Notes under the pieces: generated by a model | The model's database searches: none | What the model was told of the DNA's origin: nothing | The model's input: only the letters and a program-made list of their open reading frames with translations | Shown here: in pieces, positions 1 through 5,311 of the stretch | How the letters are laid out: each line of letters starts with the position of its first letter | Position numbering within the stretch: the stretch's first letter is position 1 | Source: Candidatus Sivonenia alaskensis PMM_0068 | GTDB lineage: Bacteria; Cyanobacteriota; Cyanobacteriia; Gloeobacterales; PMM-0068 | Assembly: GCA_949127685.1 (NCBI GenBank) | Contig: CASBPW010000214.1 | Location: 1-5,500, forward strand | DNA: 5,500 nucleotides | Direction of reading: 5' to 3' | Program-made: the position numbers and the translations under genes

Positions 1-976
1 GCGATTGCCATCCCTGTATGGCGTCCCACTCTATCTCTCGACCAATCAAGGGCAGTTCCGTTGAAGGCACTGCCAGACTTGACGGGGACAGAGGCAGTAA
101 TGTGGAAACGGCTGGTGCCTGGGTTTGGGCACTGGCTGCACAGGTTAGCGGGGGTGGGTCGTCATCTAGCGTTAACAATTCTTCGTAGAGCTTGTAGGTG
201 ATGGGGCTAGGATTCACTCCCAACTCGGCTTGTAGGGTGGTCATGCACTGGTGATAAACCCGCAGAGCACTGGCGCGATCGCCCGCCTGGATATGGAGTC
301 GCATCAGATGACAATAGGCTGGTTCATGGAGGGAATCGATGCGCAGTAGCTGTTGGGCATAAGCGATACCAGGACGGATGCTATTTTGCTCTGCCAGTAA
401 GGTAATCAGTGTATCCAGGCTGGAGATTGCCTGTTGTTGCAGTTGATCCCGGTAAGGCACAATCCAGTCGTCGTAACAACTGGGTAACAAGTCTCCCTGA
501 TAGAGCTTAGCGGCCTCTTCCAGCGCCTGTTGTTGTGTCTTCTCTTGCGACAATTGCGCTTGGGCGTTGGTCAAAGACTGTTCTGCAAGGATCATCGCCG
601 CTTCAAATTCCGCCACATCCAAAAAACAGCTTTTCCCCTGTATCCACCGCACTGTTTTTGGCTCAATGAGTAACCAGCGCTCACTCGCCGGAAAGAGCTG
701 CTTTAACTCATGCAAGCGCCGCCGAAAATTCGCTTTTGCATCGGCATCCGTTGCATCGGGCCAGAGATGTACTGCAATTTGTTGTCGAGATTGGGGAGCG
801 TCCCGGTGCAACAGAATAAATGCCAGTAATGCTTGCAACCGCTCTGAATTAATGCCGCTAATGGGCACTCCGTTAGCAGTGATGCAAAAATCTCCAAAAA
901 GCTGGATATGGAGGTTGGTAGACACGGAAGTATAGGGGCAAAACAGGTGTGGCTTTAATCTAGCGCAAGTTGCCAT
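1..976 (-). CDS. SARP/BTAD-type transcriptional regulator with start of an ATPase domain, N-terminal part (gene runs off left edge)
   Basis: The frame is open without a stop from about 976 to the window edge. Counting from the GTG at 925, residues 4-95 form an OmpR-type winged helix with the motifs IQLFGDF, RLQALLAFILL and FRRRLHELK. Residues 100-250 form the all-helical bacterial transcriptional activator domain (LYQGDLLPSCYDDWIVPYRD, RALRVYHQC-like ASALRVYHQC, LGVNPSP, YKLYEELL). A proline/serine linker follows, then LPLIGREIEW near residue 291, the usual opening of an AAA/NTPase module in large SARP-like and LuxR-like regulators. The ATPase P-loop and any TPR tail lie outside the window. 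Family members are DNA-binding activators that recognise short direct repeats spaced by one helical turn. Two starts are possible. ATG at 976 follows an in-frame TAA and lies 16 bases after the cupin stop. GTG at 925 gives the more family-like N-terminus MSTNLHIQLFG. Neither has a clear ribosome site. It is probably the last gene of the operon with the cupin and the diiron fragment. Confidence 0.85.
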   Translation of the reverse strand, partial: MATCARLKPHLFCPYTSVSTNLHIQLFGDFCITANGVPISGINSERLQALLAFILLHRDAPQSRQQIAVHLWPDATDADAKANFRRRLHELKQLFPASERWLLIEPKTVRWIQGKSCFLDVAEFEAAMILAEQSLTNAQAQLSQEKTQQQALEEAAKLYQGDLLPSCYDDWIVPYRDQLQQQAISSLDTLITLLAEQNSIRPGIAYAQQLLRIDSLHEPAYCHLMRLHIQAGDRASALRVYHQCMTTLQAELGVNPSPITYKLYEELLTLDDDPPPLTCAASAQTQAPAVSTLLPLSPSSLAVPSTELPLIGREIEWDAIQGWQS

Positions 977-992
977 TTAAAATCCGCACCCG

Positions 993-1517
993 CTAATTTT
1001 GCCTACCAGTTGGCCTGGGTACGTCAGCAAAATTAATTCTGCCAGGAAAGTAAATGTGTAGGGTTTCAGCAGAGGTGTCCACTGCGACCAACTCATGAAT
1101 TTCAAAAGGCAGCGTCCAGGCCCACTTTCCGGCCTGAATAATTCGCTCAGAAATGACGTGCATTTGACCACCAGAGATGTGGTATTTCCGCTCCAATACC
1201 TGTCCCGACAAAACTTTTGTAAAGTTAACGGAAGCCTGATGACTGTGGGGTTTAGACTCTGACCCAACGGGCCATTGCAGCATTAAGAGCTCTACCCAGC
1301 GGTTAGAGAGAATCGGAACGTAGCAATACCCAAAGGGATGAAGTAAGTGTTGAGTATGAAAGCGCTGCTGGATAGCAGCCCAGAGGGGGGCAGACAGAAC
1401 TTGCAGTACTGCTGCAATTCTCTGAAAAATTGACAAAATCAATGGCTCGAAAGACCATTTTGTCCCTCTGGGAGATAGATTAGGAATCGAAGTTGTTACA
1501 GGATAGGTAGAATTCAT
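993..1517 (-). CDS. Cysteine-dioxygenase-like cupin protein
   Basis: This 174-residue protein resembles the cysteine dioxygenase/cupin family of mononuclear non-heme iron enzymes, which oxidise the thiol of cysteine or related thiols with O2 in the cytoplasm. The first cupin motif is at residues 82-106 (WPVGSESKPHSH, then KVLSGQVLE), with likely metal ligands H91 and H93. The third ligand is probably H141, and the second motif continues as AETLHIYFPG with H154 and Y156, which align by eye with the conserved His and Tyr of the CDO active site. Residues 1-80 are a helical lead-in of the usual kind. The position holding Cys in mammalian CDO and usually Gly in bacterial ones is N98 here, so the substrate may differ. 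ATG at 1517 is preceded by AGGAA (1529-1533) with an 11-base spacer. The gene starts 38 bases after the truncated diiron gene and ends 16 bases before the BTAD regulator, so co-transcription is likely. The exact substrate is not known. Confidence 0.75.
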   Translation of the reverse strand: MNSTYPVTTSIPNLSPRGTKWSFEPLILSIFQRIAAVLQVLSAPLWAAIQQRFHTQHLLHPFGYCYVPILSNRWVELLMLQWPVGSESKPHSHQASVNFTKVLSGQVLERKYHISGGQMHVISERIIQAGKWAWTLPFEIHELVAVDTSAETLHIYFPGRINFADVPRPTGRQN

Positions 1518-1555
1518 TATGGTTATCGTTCCTAGTAGCGAATGAGTTTTCCAGG

Positions 1556-1867
1556 TTATGAATGCAAATAGAGATCGCTATGCTGGATGTTCCCCACATG
1601 ATCGACGATCGACGGTAAGATAAATTCTTCGCATAATCCAAAAAGGTGGAGATAGCTGTTGCTCCGAATCTGGTTCAGCTTGAGTTTTTCTCCAATATCG
1701 AGACATTGAATTGCATTCGCCCCCACTAACGCATCCGGCAAAAACGGCCGGGCAAAGTTCAACCGTTTATCTCCGCCAATTAAATCCTGGATATTCCAAT
1801 TAATGCGATGACCAGTTTGCCAGAGCGCCCGATACTCATTAGCTATTTGCAAATCTGTGAAGTGCAT
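1556..1867 (-). pseudogene. Ferritin-like (putative diiron) protein, 3'-truncated remnant
   Basis: This 103-codon reading frame starts at ATG 1867; a TTG at 1885 would add six residues but gives a less plausible N-terminus. I recognise it, from memory, as the N-terminal part of a cyanobacterial ferritin-like helical-bundle family with the pattern LW..GH.INW.I.DLIGGDK, FARPFLPDAL, KLNQIR.NSYL and FGLCEEFILP. The family normally continues through a further helix carrying a GEEAKH-type metal-ligand motif and a second EE/H pair, at more than twice this length. Here the frame goes normally to about residue 98 (IQHSDLY) and then stops at TAA, followed after 38 bases by the cupin start. No reading frame in those 38 bases continues the family. 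E80 and E81 could be iron ligands but the second half of the site is missing, so a working diiron centre is unlikely. It is the first gene of the putative operon and sits downstream of the 11-bp repeats. It may be a relic whose promoter still serves the cupin and regulator. The family call is less certain than the truncation. Confidence 0.6.
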
Positions 1868-1923
1868 AAGAGTCACCCATGTCAACCTTTTCTTTTCTGT
1901 TCTGCTACCAGGTTATTCAGCAG

Positions 1924-1956
1924 ACCGTCCTAAAACCGTCCAGGAATCATCCAGGA
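1924..1956 (-). promoter_or_regulatory. Three tandem 11-bp direct repeats, candidate SARP/BTAD operator
   Basis: Three contiguous 11-bp units are seen on the plus strand: ACCGTCCTAAA, ACCGTCCAGGA and ATCATCCAGGA. Read on the minus strand, towards the diiron fragment, each is a heptamer followed by a 4-bp spacer: TCCTGGA, TCCTGGA, TTTAGGA, with spacers TGAT, CGGT, CGGT. SARP-family activators are known to bind heptameric direct repeats at 11-bp phase, the last one about 8 bp upstream of the -10 hexamer. Here a loose AT-containing hexamer, TGAATA, begins 8 bases after the last heptamer. The repeat lies about 57 bases upstream of ATG 1867. The link to the BTAD regulator encoded at the end of the same unit is inference. 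The flanking sequence does not continue the repeat. Confidence 0.5.
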
Positions 1957-2017
1957 CAGAGCTCTCTACTGAACAAACTGAAAAATCCAAAAAATAAAGG
2001 CTCAAAAGGGCGATCAC

Positions 2018-2116
2018 CTATTGCCGCAGTTGCTCCCGGTAGGGCACAATCCAGTCGTCATAACAACTGGGCAACAAGTCCCCCTGGTCTAGGGTTGCCG
2101 CCTGGTCTAGGGCTTG
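2018..2116 (-). pseudogene. Remnant of a second BTAD regulator gene
   Basis: Read on the minus strand, this stretch encodes 32 residues (from QALDQAATLDQGDLLPS through CYDDWIVPYREQLRQ) and ends in TAG. It aligns without gaps to residues 133-164 of the BTAD protein encoded at 1-976, with 26 of 32 identical by my count. At the DNA level the block 2026-2087 differs at only about five or six bases from the block starting at 439. The in-frame TAG replaces the CAG for Gln165. After the stop, homology fades within a few codons. Upstream, similarity may extend weakly to about 2135 but no winged-helix domain is present. The fragment contains an imperfect 18-bp tandem duplication. It is in the same orientation as the intact gene, about 1.59 kb away, and is best read as the leftover of a duplicated or recombined regulator, not an expressed gene. 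Confidence 0.8.
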
Positions 2117-2118
2117 GG
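2083..2118. repeat. Imperfect 18-bp tandem duplication
   Basis: Two adjacent 18-bp units both begin CCTGGTCTAGGG and differ in their last six bases (TTGCCG and CTTGGG). The repeat lies inside the BTAD remnant and corresponds to the repeated residues Leu-Asp-Gln in its minus-strand translation. The intact gene has Leu-Glu-Glu and Leu-Tyr-Gln at these two places, so the resemblance between units was probably sharpened after the fragment stopped being constrained. Confidence 0.55.
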
Positions 2119-2248
2119 TTGGGGCTGCAAGGGAAGGTGAGCCGGATTTGTCCGTTCGTTAAAGAGGCATAATACACACAACCAGCAGCTAACAACGTAA
2201 AGCGATATAGTAAAAATCGAAATTGCATGGAAATTATCCAACTTCGCC
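2117..2248. other. Intergenic spacer downstream of csaB, no gene seen
   Basis: With the BTAD remnant and the repeats, this completes the roughly 380-base gap between the diiron fragment and csaB. It is AT-rich towards csaB. I see no intact reading frame with family resemblance on either strand and no convincing GC-rich hairpin with a T run, so the csaB transcription end is unassigned. Confidence 0.5.
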
Positions 2249-3292
2249 TTAGTCAAGTACATCCCTCAACATGGCTGCATTTATTTTCGCTCGGTCGGCC
2301 CAGGATGCCCGTTGAATTTCACTTAAAGCCGAGCCATTGGCATAGTGCTCCAGCCAAATCCGGCACAAAGTTTGGTGGTCGGGCAACTCATCCAGACTGC
2401 ATCCTGGAGCCTGGATATCCTGGAGCAGTTGTTTTACTTTAGGGTCATAACTAAGCCCCCAGAGGACAGAGCCTTCACTAGCAGCCATAAGCACCCCATG
2501 AAATCGCATCGCGAGGGTATAGTCCACCCCACGAAAAACACCCTTCAGTCTTCGCGGTTCTTCAATCAAGAGGAGTTGAGCTTTATCCCCCAAAGCTTCT
2601 GCAATTTGCTTGCTGAGCGCTACATCTTGGGGGAGATGAAAAGGAACTAAGAGCACAAATAAGTCCGTAGCTTTTTGGAAATCCTGTAACGCTTGAATAA
2701 ACGTTTGGATACGAGCCTCCGTAAATTGGGGATGGGTCCGCACTACTACAGCCAGTCTCGGCATCGGTAAATCAGCCAATTCTGGCACCGCCAGACTCTC
2801 CAAAGCCCACACAGGGTCGGCTGTTACAGAATAAGGAAGTTTCCATTGCTCCAATATTTTGGCCGATCCTCCATCCCGCACGGTGATCCCTTGACATTGG
2901 CTTAAGGCTCGACGGGCTAACTGTTGTCCGAATACAGTTTTTAGAGGCCCCAAACCCTGCGCCCAAGCAATGGTTTTTAATCCCATGCCTTGAGCTAATC
3001 CGATCAGACCACAGTAGTACAAGACACTTTTAAGACTGGTCGCGTCCTGGAGCAGACTGCCTCCACCAAAGATAAATGCCTGGCTCTGACGCAGTGATCT
3101 GAGAACATCCAAGCTATTCCAACGATTGATACTTCGAATGCCATAGGTCTTGGCTGTTTTTTCGGGATTGTTGGAAAGGACTATGGGCGTCACATGGGCA
3201 GGCAGCATTTGCAACAAAGTAGCCAGTAGTGCCTCATCACCGCCGTTCCCAAAACCATAGTATCCACAGAGGACTGCCTGCTTTGTATTCAT
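2249..3292 (-). CDS. csaB: Polysaccharide pyruvyl transferase CsaB
   Basis: This 347-residue protein has the full length and landmarks of the polysaccharide pyruvyltransferase family, CsaB type. These enzymes transfer enolpyruvate from phosphoenolpyruvate to a sugar of a cell-surface polymer, giving the pyruvylated glycan that anchors SLH-domain proteins; they act in the cytoplasm. Visible motifs are GYYGFGNGGDEALL (10-23), the nucleotide-sugar-type loop FIFGGGSLLQDATS (73-86), WAQGLGPL (110-117), TVRD (137-140), ADPVWAL (158-164), VVVRTHPQF (182-190), the conserved MRFHGVLMA (262-270) with R263 and H265, and WGLSYDPKVK (278-287). ATG at 3292 has AGGT nine bases upstream (3302-3305). It is a single gene: the petBD terminator lies upstream, and non-coding DNA with the BTAD remnant downstream. 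Many cyanobacteria make SLH-containing outer-membrane porins, so a role in cell-wall pyruvylation is likely, though the substrate is inferred. Confidence 0.9.
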   Translation of the reverse strand: MNTKQAVLCGYYGFGNGGDEALLATLLQMLPAHVTPIVLSNNPEKTAKTYGIRSINRWNSLDVLRSLRQSQAFIFGGGSLLQDATSLKSVLYYCGLIGLAQGMGLKTIAWAQGLGPLKTVFGQQLARRALSQCQGITVRDGGSAKILEQWKLPYSVTADPVWALESLAVPELADLPMPRLAVVVRTHPQFTEARIQTFIQALQDFQKATDLFVLLVPFHLPQDVALSKQIAEALGDKAQLLLIEEPRRLKGVFRGVDYTLAMRFHGVLMAASEGSVLWGLSYDPKVKQLLQDIQAPGCSLDELPDHQTLCRIWLEHYANGSALSEIQRASWADRAKINAAMLRDVLD

Positions 3293-3344
3293 GCTTGCTT
3301 AACCTACTTCGTAAAAATGTAACTCTTTGCAGGCGACCCTACAC

Positions 3345-3369
3345 AAAAAAAAGCCCCCGGCTGGGGGCT
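3345..3369 (-). terminator. Rho-independent terminator of petB-petD
   Basis: On the minus strand a perfect 7-bp GC-rich stem (arms AGCCCCC and GGGGGCT at 3363-3369 and 3352-3358) closes a 4-base loop. It is followed by a run of eight T residues (the A run at 3345-3352). It begins 18 bases after the petD stop and points the same way as petD, so it should end the petBD transcript before csaB. Confidence 0.92.
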
Positions 3370-3387
3370 CAGACAAATCTTTGCTTC

Positions 3388-3867
3388 TTAGAACAAACCC
3401 AAAGTCAAAGACTTAGGAATGTTGTGGATCATAGCTCCAATACCGAGATAGAACGTAACCAAAACACCAATCAAGAACAGGACGCTGGAGATAGGACGAC
3501 GGAAGGGGTTCTGGAACTTATTGACATTTTCTATAAAAGGCAATATGGCCAGGCCAATCGGGATAGCCAGCATAAGGACGACACCCAACAATTTGTTAGG
3601 AACGACCCGCAGGATTTGAAACACAGGGTAGAAGTACCACTCAGGGAGAATCTCTAGTGGAGTCAAGAATGGGTCAGCCGGTTCACCCATCTTGGCAGGG
3701 TCCATAATCGCAAGGCCGATGGTTCCCACAATGGTTCCAAAGATAACTACACCAAAAATAAGTGCATCGTTGGGCCAAAAAGGTTCACCGTACTTGTTAT
3801 GCCCCATGTTCTGCTTGACTAATTCCCGAAATTCGGGGTCTTGCAGGTCAGGCTTTTTCATTACCAT
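3388..3867 (-). CDS. petD: Cytochrome b6f complex subunit IV
   Basis: PetD is the 17-kDa thylakoid membrane subunit that with PetB forms the cytochrome b-like core of b6f and contributes to plastoquinol oxidation at the Qp site. The 159-residue product matches the family length of about 160. It has the N-terminal KKPDL and MGHN.YGEP.WPND (21-34), the quinol-site motif PEWY (75-78) in LEILPEWYFYPVFQILR, then NKLLG (91-95), FIENVNKFQNPFRRP (111-125) and the invariant end SLTLGLF. Three membrane segments lie near 36-56, 92-111 and 127-146. I chose ATG 3867 because GGAGAG sits seven bases before it and the length fits; a TTG at 3882 would overlap that ribosome site, and ATG 3861 is a shorter alternative. 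The first membrane helix (ALIFGVVIFGT) departs from the usual LLY.FPVVI form. It follows petB by 35 bases and ends before a strong terminator. Confidence 0.97.
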   Translation of the reverse strand: MVMKKPDLQDPEFRELVKQNMGHNKYGEPFWPNDALIFGVVIFGTIVGTIGLAIMDPAKMGEPADPFLTPLEILPEWYFYPVFQILRVVPNKLLGVVLMLAIPIGLAILPFIENVNKFQNPFRRPISSVLFLIGVLVTFYLGIGAMIHNIPKSLTLGLF

Positions 3868-3870
3868 AGG

Positions 3871-3879
3871 TGTGCTCTC
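3871..3879 (-). promoter_or_regulatory. Ribosome binding site deciding the petD start
   Basis: On the minus strand GGAGAG at 3874-3879 lies seven bases before ATG 3867. It overlaps the upstream TTG frame start, which rules against initiation at 3882. Confidence 0.7.
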
Positions 3880-3902
3880 CAAAAATTACGCCGAAAACTA
3901 GG

Positions 3903-4550
3903 TTAGAGGGGACCAGAAATGCCTTGCTTACGAATCATAAGGAAGTGCGCAAGCATGAACACTGCAGTTAACCAAGGCAATACAAAGGTGTGAGAGCTGT
4001 AGAAGCGGGTCAAGGTTTCCTGACCAACCCCGGGCTCGCCGCGAAGTAACAGGACAACCAAGTCTCCAACCACAGGTACAGCACCGGGAACTTGAGTAAC
4101 AATCTTAGCAGCCCAGAACCCTACTTGGTCCCAAGGAAGGGTATAGCCTGTCACTCCGAAGCTCACCGTTAGCACCGATAGGATGACTCCCGTCACCCAG
4201 GTCAGCTCACGGGGCTTCTTGAAACCGCCAGTTAGATAGACCCTAAACACATGAAGAATCATTGCTAATACCATCATGGAAGCACTCCAGCGATGGATAG
4301 AGCGAATGAGCCAACCAAAGCTGACCTCGTTCATGATGTACTCAACAGATTTGAACGCCTCTGCTGTAGTGGGTTTGTAGTAAAACGTCATTGCAAAACC
4401 AGTGGCGAACTGGACCATGAAAGCAACGAGGGTAATACCGCCCAAACAATAGAAAATGTTTACGTGAGGCGGTACATATTTACTGGTTACGTCGTCTGCC
4501 AGCGCTTGGATGTCGAGACGCTCTTGGAACCAGTCATAAGTCTTTCCCAT
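3903..4550 (-). CDS. petB: Cytochrome b6
   Basis: PetB is the di-heme membrane subunit of the cytochrome b6f complex in thylakoids, carrying electrons from plastoquinol across the membrane in photosynthetic and respiratory electron transport. The 215-residue length is exactly that of the family. All heme residues are present: C35 for the covalently bound heme c', and the bis-His pairs H86/H187 and H100/H202. Conserved stretches include YDWFQERL (5-12), DDVTSKYVPPHVNIFYCLGG (19-38), GWLIRSIHRWSASMMVL (79-95), GGFKKPRELTW (108-118), GVTGYTLPWDQVG (132-144) and the invariant end HFLMIRKQGISGPL. Four membrane helices are visible. The loop at 150-178 (VTQVPGAVPVVGDLVVLLLRGEPGVGQ) is less typical. 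ATG 4550 has AAGGA at 4560-4564 with a nine-base spacer. It is first in the operon with petD and divergent from the Rrf2 gene. Confidence 0.98.
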   Translation of the reverse strand: MGKTYDWFQERLDIQALADDVTSKYVPPHVNIFYCLGGITLVAFMVQFATGFAMTFYYKPTTAEAFKSVEYIMNEVSFGWLIRSIHRWSASMMVLAMILHVFRVYLTGGFKKPRELTWVTGVILSVLTVSFGVTGYTLPWDQVGFWAAKIVTQVPGAVPVVGDLVVLLLRGEPGVGQETLTRFYSSHTFVLPWLTAVFMLAHFLMIRKQGISGPL

Positions 4551-4579
4551 AAGGCCGCGTCCTTAAAAAATAGAAACCA

Positions 4580-4608
4580 ATTATGCTCGCGCACGTTAGA
4601 AATGTAAC
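4580..4608 (-). promoter_or_regulatory. Candidate sigma70-type promoter for petBD
   Basis: On the minus strand CATAAT (4580-4585) is a five-of-six match to the -10 consensus. It is preceded with a 17-base spacer by GTTACA (4603-4608), a four-of-six -35 match. Transcription would start near 4573, leaving a leader of about 23 bases that contains the petB ribosome site. A short inverted repeat, GTTA-N6-TAAC (4595-4608), overlaps the -35 element and could be an operator. In the same 127-base divergent region I found no convincing promoter for the Rrf2 gene, although an AT-rich tract lies at 4641-4660. Confidence 0.4.
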
Positions 4609-4677
4609 ACAAGCTCTGAAAAACGCCCAGAAATCCTTCACAATATTTATTTTTTTCTTAAGGTTGAATCTAAAGCC

Positions 4678-5121
4678 ATGAAATTCACTACCCGAGGCCA
4701 TTACAGTGTCAAGGCTCTTCTGGATTTAGTGATTTATGGTGGCCAAGGGCCAATTCCAATTCGTCAAATTTCTCAGCGTTGTAACATTCCGCATCAATAC
4801 TTGGAGCAGCTGCTTGTCCAATTGCGCAGACAAGGACTGGTAAAGGCTACCCGTGGCACAGCAGGCGGATACGAATTGGCGCTTGCACCCCGCCAAATCA
4901 GTGTAGGACAAATATTTAAGGCTGTGGGAGAAGCTGTAGAACCGCTAACCCATTTAGAAAAAGACCCTCAGCGCTCAGAGGACTGGGTTACCCAAGCGCT
5001 CTGGCAACGCCTTCATAGCCGTTTACTGGATGCCCTAGATCAAATTACCCTAGAAGACCTTTACTATGATGCCCGCAGCTATCAGGCGTCTCAGGGCGAG
5101 GAATCTAGCTTTATCGTCTGA
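4678..5121 (+). CDS. Rrf2-family transcriptional regulator without iron-sulfur ligands
   Basis: This 147-residue protein is a DNA-binding repressor-type regulator of the Rrf2 family (IscR, CymR, NsrR relatives). The winged helix occupies residues 1-80: FTTRGHYSVKALLDL (3-17), PIRQISQRCNIPHQYLEQLL (27-46, recognition helix), LRRQGLVKATRGTAGGYELA (49-68) with the hallmark RG..GGYEL, then ISVGQIFKAVGE (74-85) and the dimerisation helix in the C-terminal half. IscR and NsrR bind a cluster through three cysteines near residues 90-106; the only cysteine here is C35, in the HTH, so it should not carry a cluster in the IscR or NsrR manner. That resembles CymR-like members, which act through a partner protein or ligand. 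It is divergent from petB with 127 bases between starts, a layout that allows control of petBD or itself, but no target is shown. The start has only a weak, distant AAGG. The final codons reach the tRNA promoter region. Confidence 0.92.
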   Translation: MKFTTRGHYSVKALLDLVIYGGQGPIPIRQISQRCNIPHQYLEQLLVQLRRQGLVKATRGTAGGYELALAPRQISVGQIFKAVGEAVEPLTHLEKDPQRSEDWVTQALWQRLHSRLLDALDQITLEDLYYDARSYQASQGEESSFIV

Positions 5122-5130
5122 GTCTTCCCT

Positions 5131-5136
5131 TATAAT
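5131..5136 (+). promoter_or_regulatory. -10 element for tRNA-Thr
   Basis: A perfect TATAAT lies 13 bases before the mature tRNA 5' end and just after the Rrf2 stop codon. No good -35 is seen 16-18 bases upstream, where the Rrf2 coding end lies. Independent transcription of the tRNA is likely, with a 5' leader of only a few bases. Confidence 0.5.
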
Positions 5137-5149
5137 TATTATCCTGTGC

Positions 5150-5221
5150 GCCGGGATAGCTCAGTGGTAGAGCACTCGATTCGTAATCGAGCGGTCGTGA
5201 GTTCAAATCTCATTCCCGGCT
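5150..5221 (+). tRNA. trnT: tRNA-Thr (anticodon CGU)
   Basis: The 72-base sequence folds into a complete cloverleaf. The acceptor arms GCCGGGA and TCCCGGC pair over all seven positions. The D arm is GCTC/GAGC with loop AGTGGTA. The anticodon stem CTCGA/TCGAG closes the loop TTCGTAA, giving anticodon CGT and codon ACG (Thr). The variable loop is CGGTC. The T arm GTGAG/CTCAT closes TTCAAAT with one G-U pair. The discriminator is T. The 3' CCA is not encoded, as is common in cyanobacteria. Confidence 0.96.
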
Positions 5222-5278
5222 TTCCTTAGATATAGAGATAGAGCCTCTAGCCGTTCGGTCAGGGATCATGGGCAAGGC

Positions 5279-5284
5279 TATAAT
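5279..5284 (+). promoter_or_regulatory. -10 element for the Uma2-family gene
   Basis: A perfect TATAAT lies 28-33 bases before ATG 5312. The -35 region is poor. A start near 5291 would make ATG 5294 nearly leaderless and favours ATG 5312. Confidence 0.4.
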
Positions 5285-5311
5285 TCCAACTACATGAGAG
5301 TAGATACGGTC

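Noticed and set aside
567..935. 122-residue plus-strand reading frame
   Set aside because: It is antisense to the BTAD regulator, which has clear domain motifs in the opposite strand.
1879..2172. 97-residue plus-strand reading frame with Gly/Leu-rich repeats
   Set aside because: It lies opposite the BTAD remnant and operator repeats; its repeats come from the 18-bp duplication and it has no family look.
2402..2424. Two TCCTGGA boxes and a GCCTGGA inside csaB, resembling the operator heptamers
   Set aside because: They encode conserved-looking csaB residues, are not at 11-bp phase (16 bp apart), and no gene start lies nearby.
3229..3657. 142-residue plus-strand reading frame across the csaB/petD boundary
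   Set aside because: It runs antisense through csaB, the terminator and petD; composition is that of a shadow frame.
3868..3882. Upstream TTG start for petD adding five residues
   Set aside because: It overlaps the GGAGAG ribosome site and makes the protein longer than the family norm.
4551..4564. AAGG...CCTT hairpin that could hide the petB ribosome site
   Set aside because: Only four base pairs with a six-base loop; too weak to claim regulation.
5239..5249. TAGAG-C-CTCTA palindrome after the tRNA
   Set aside because: The single-base loop cannot form a hairpin and no T run follows, so it is not a terminator.
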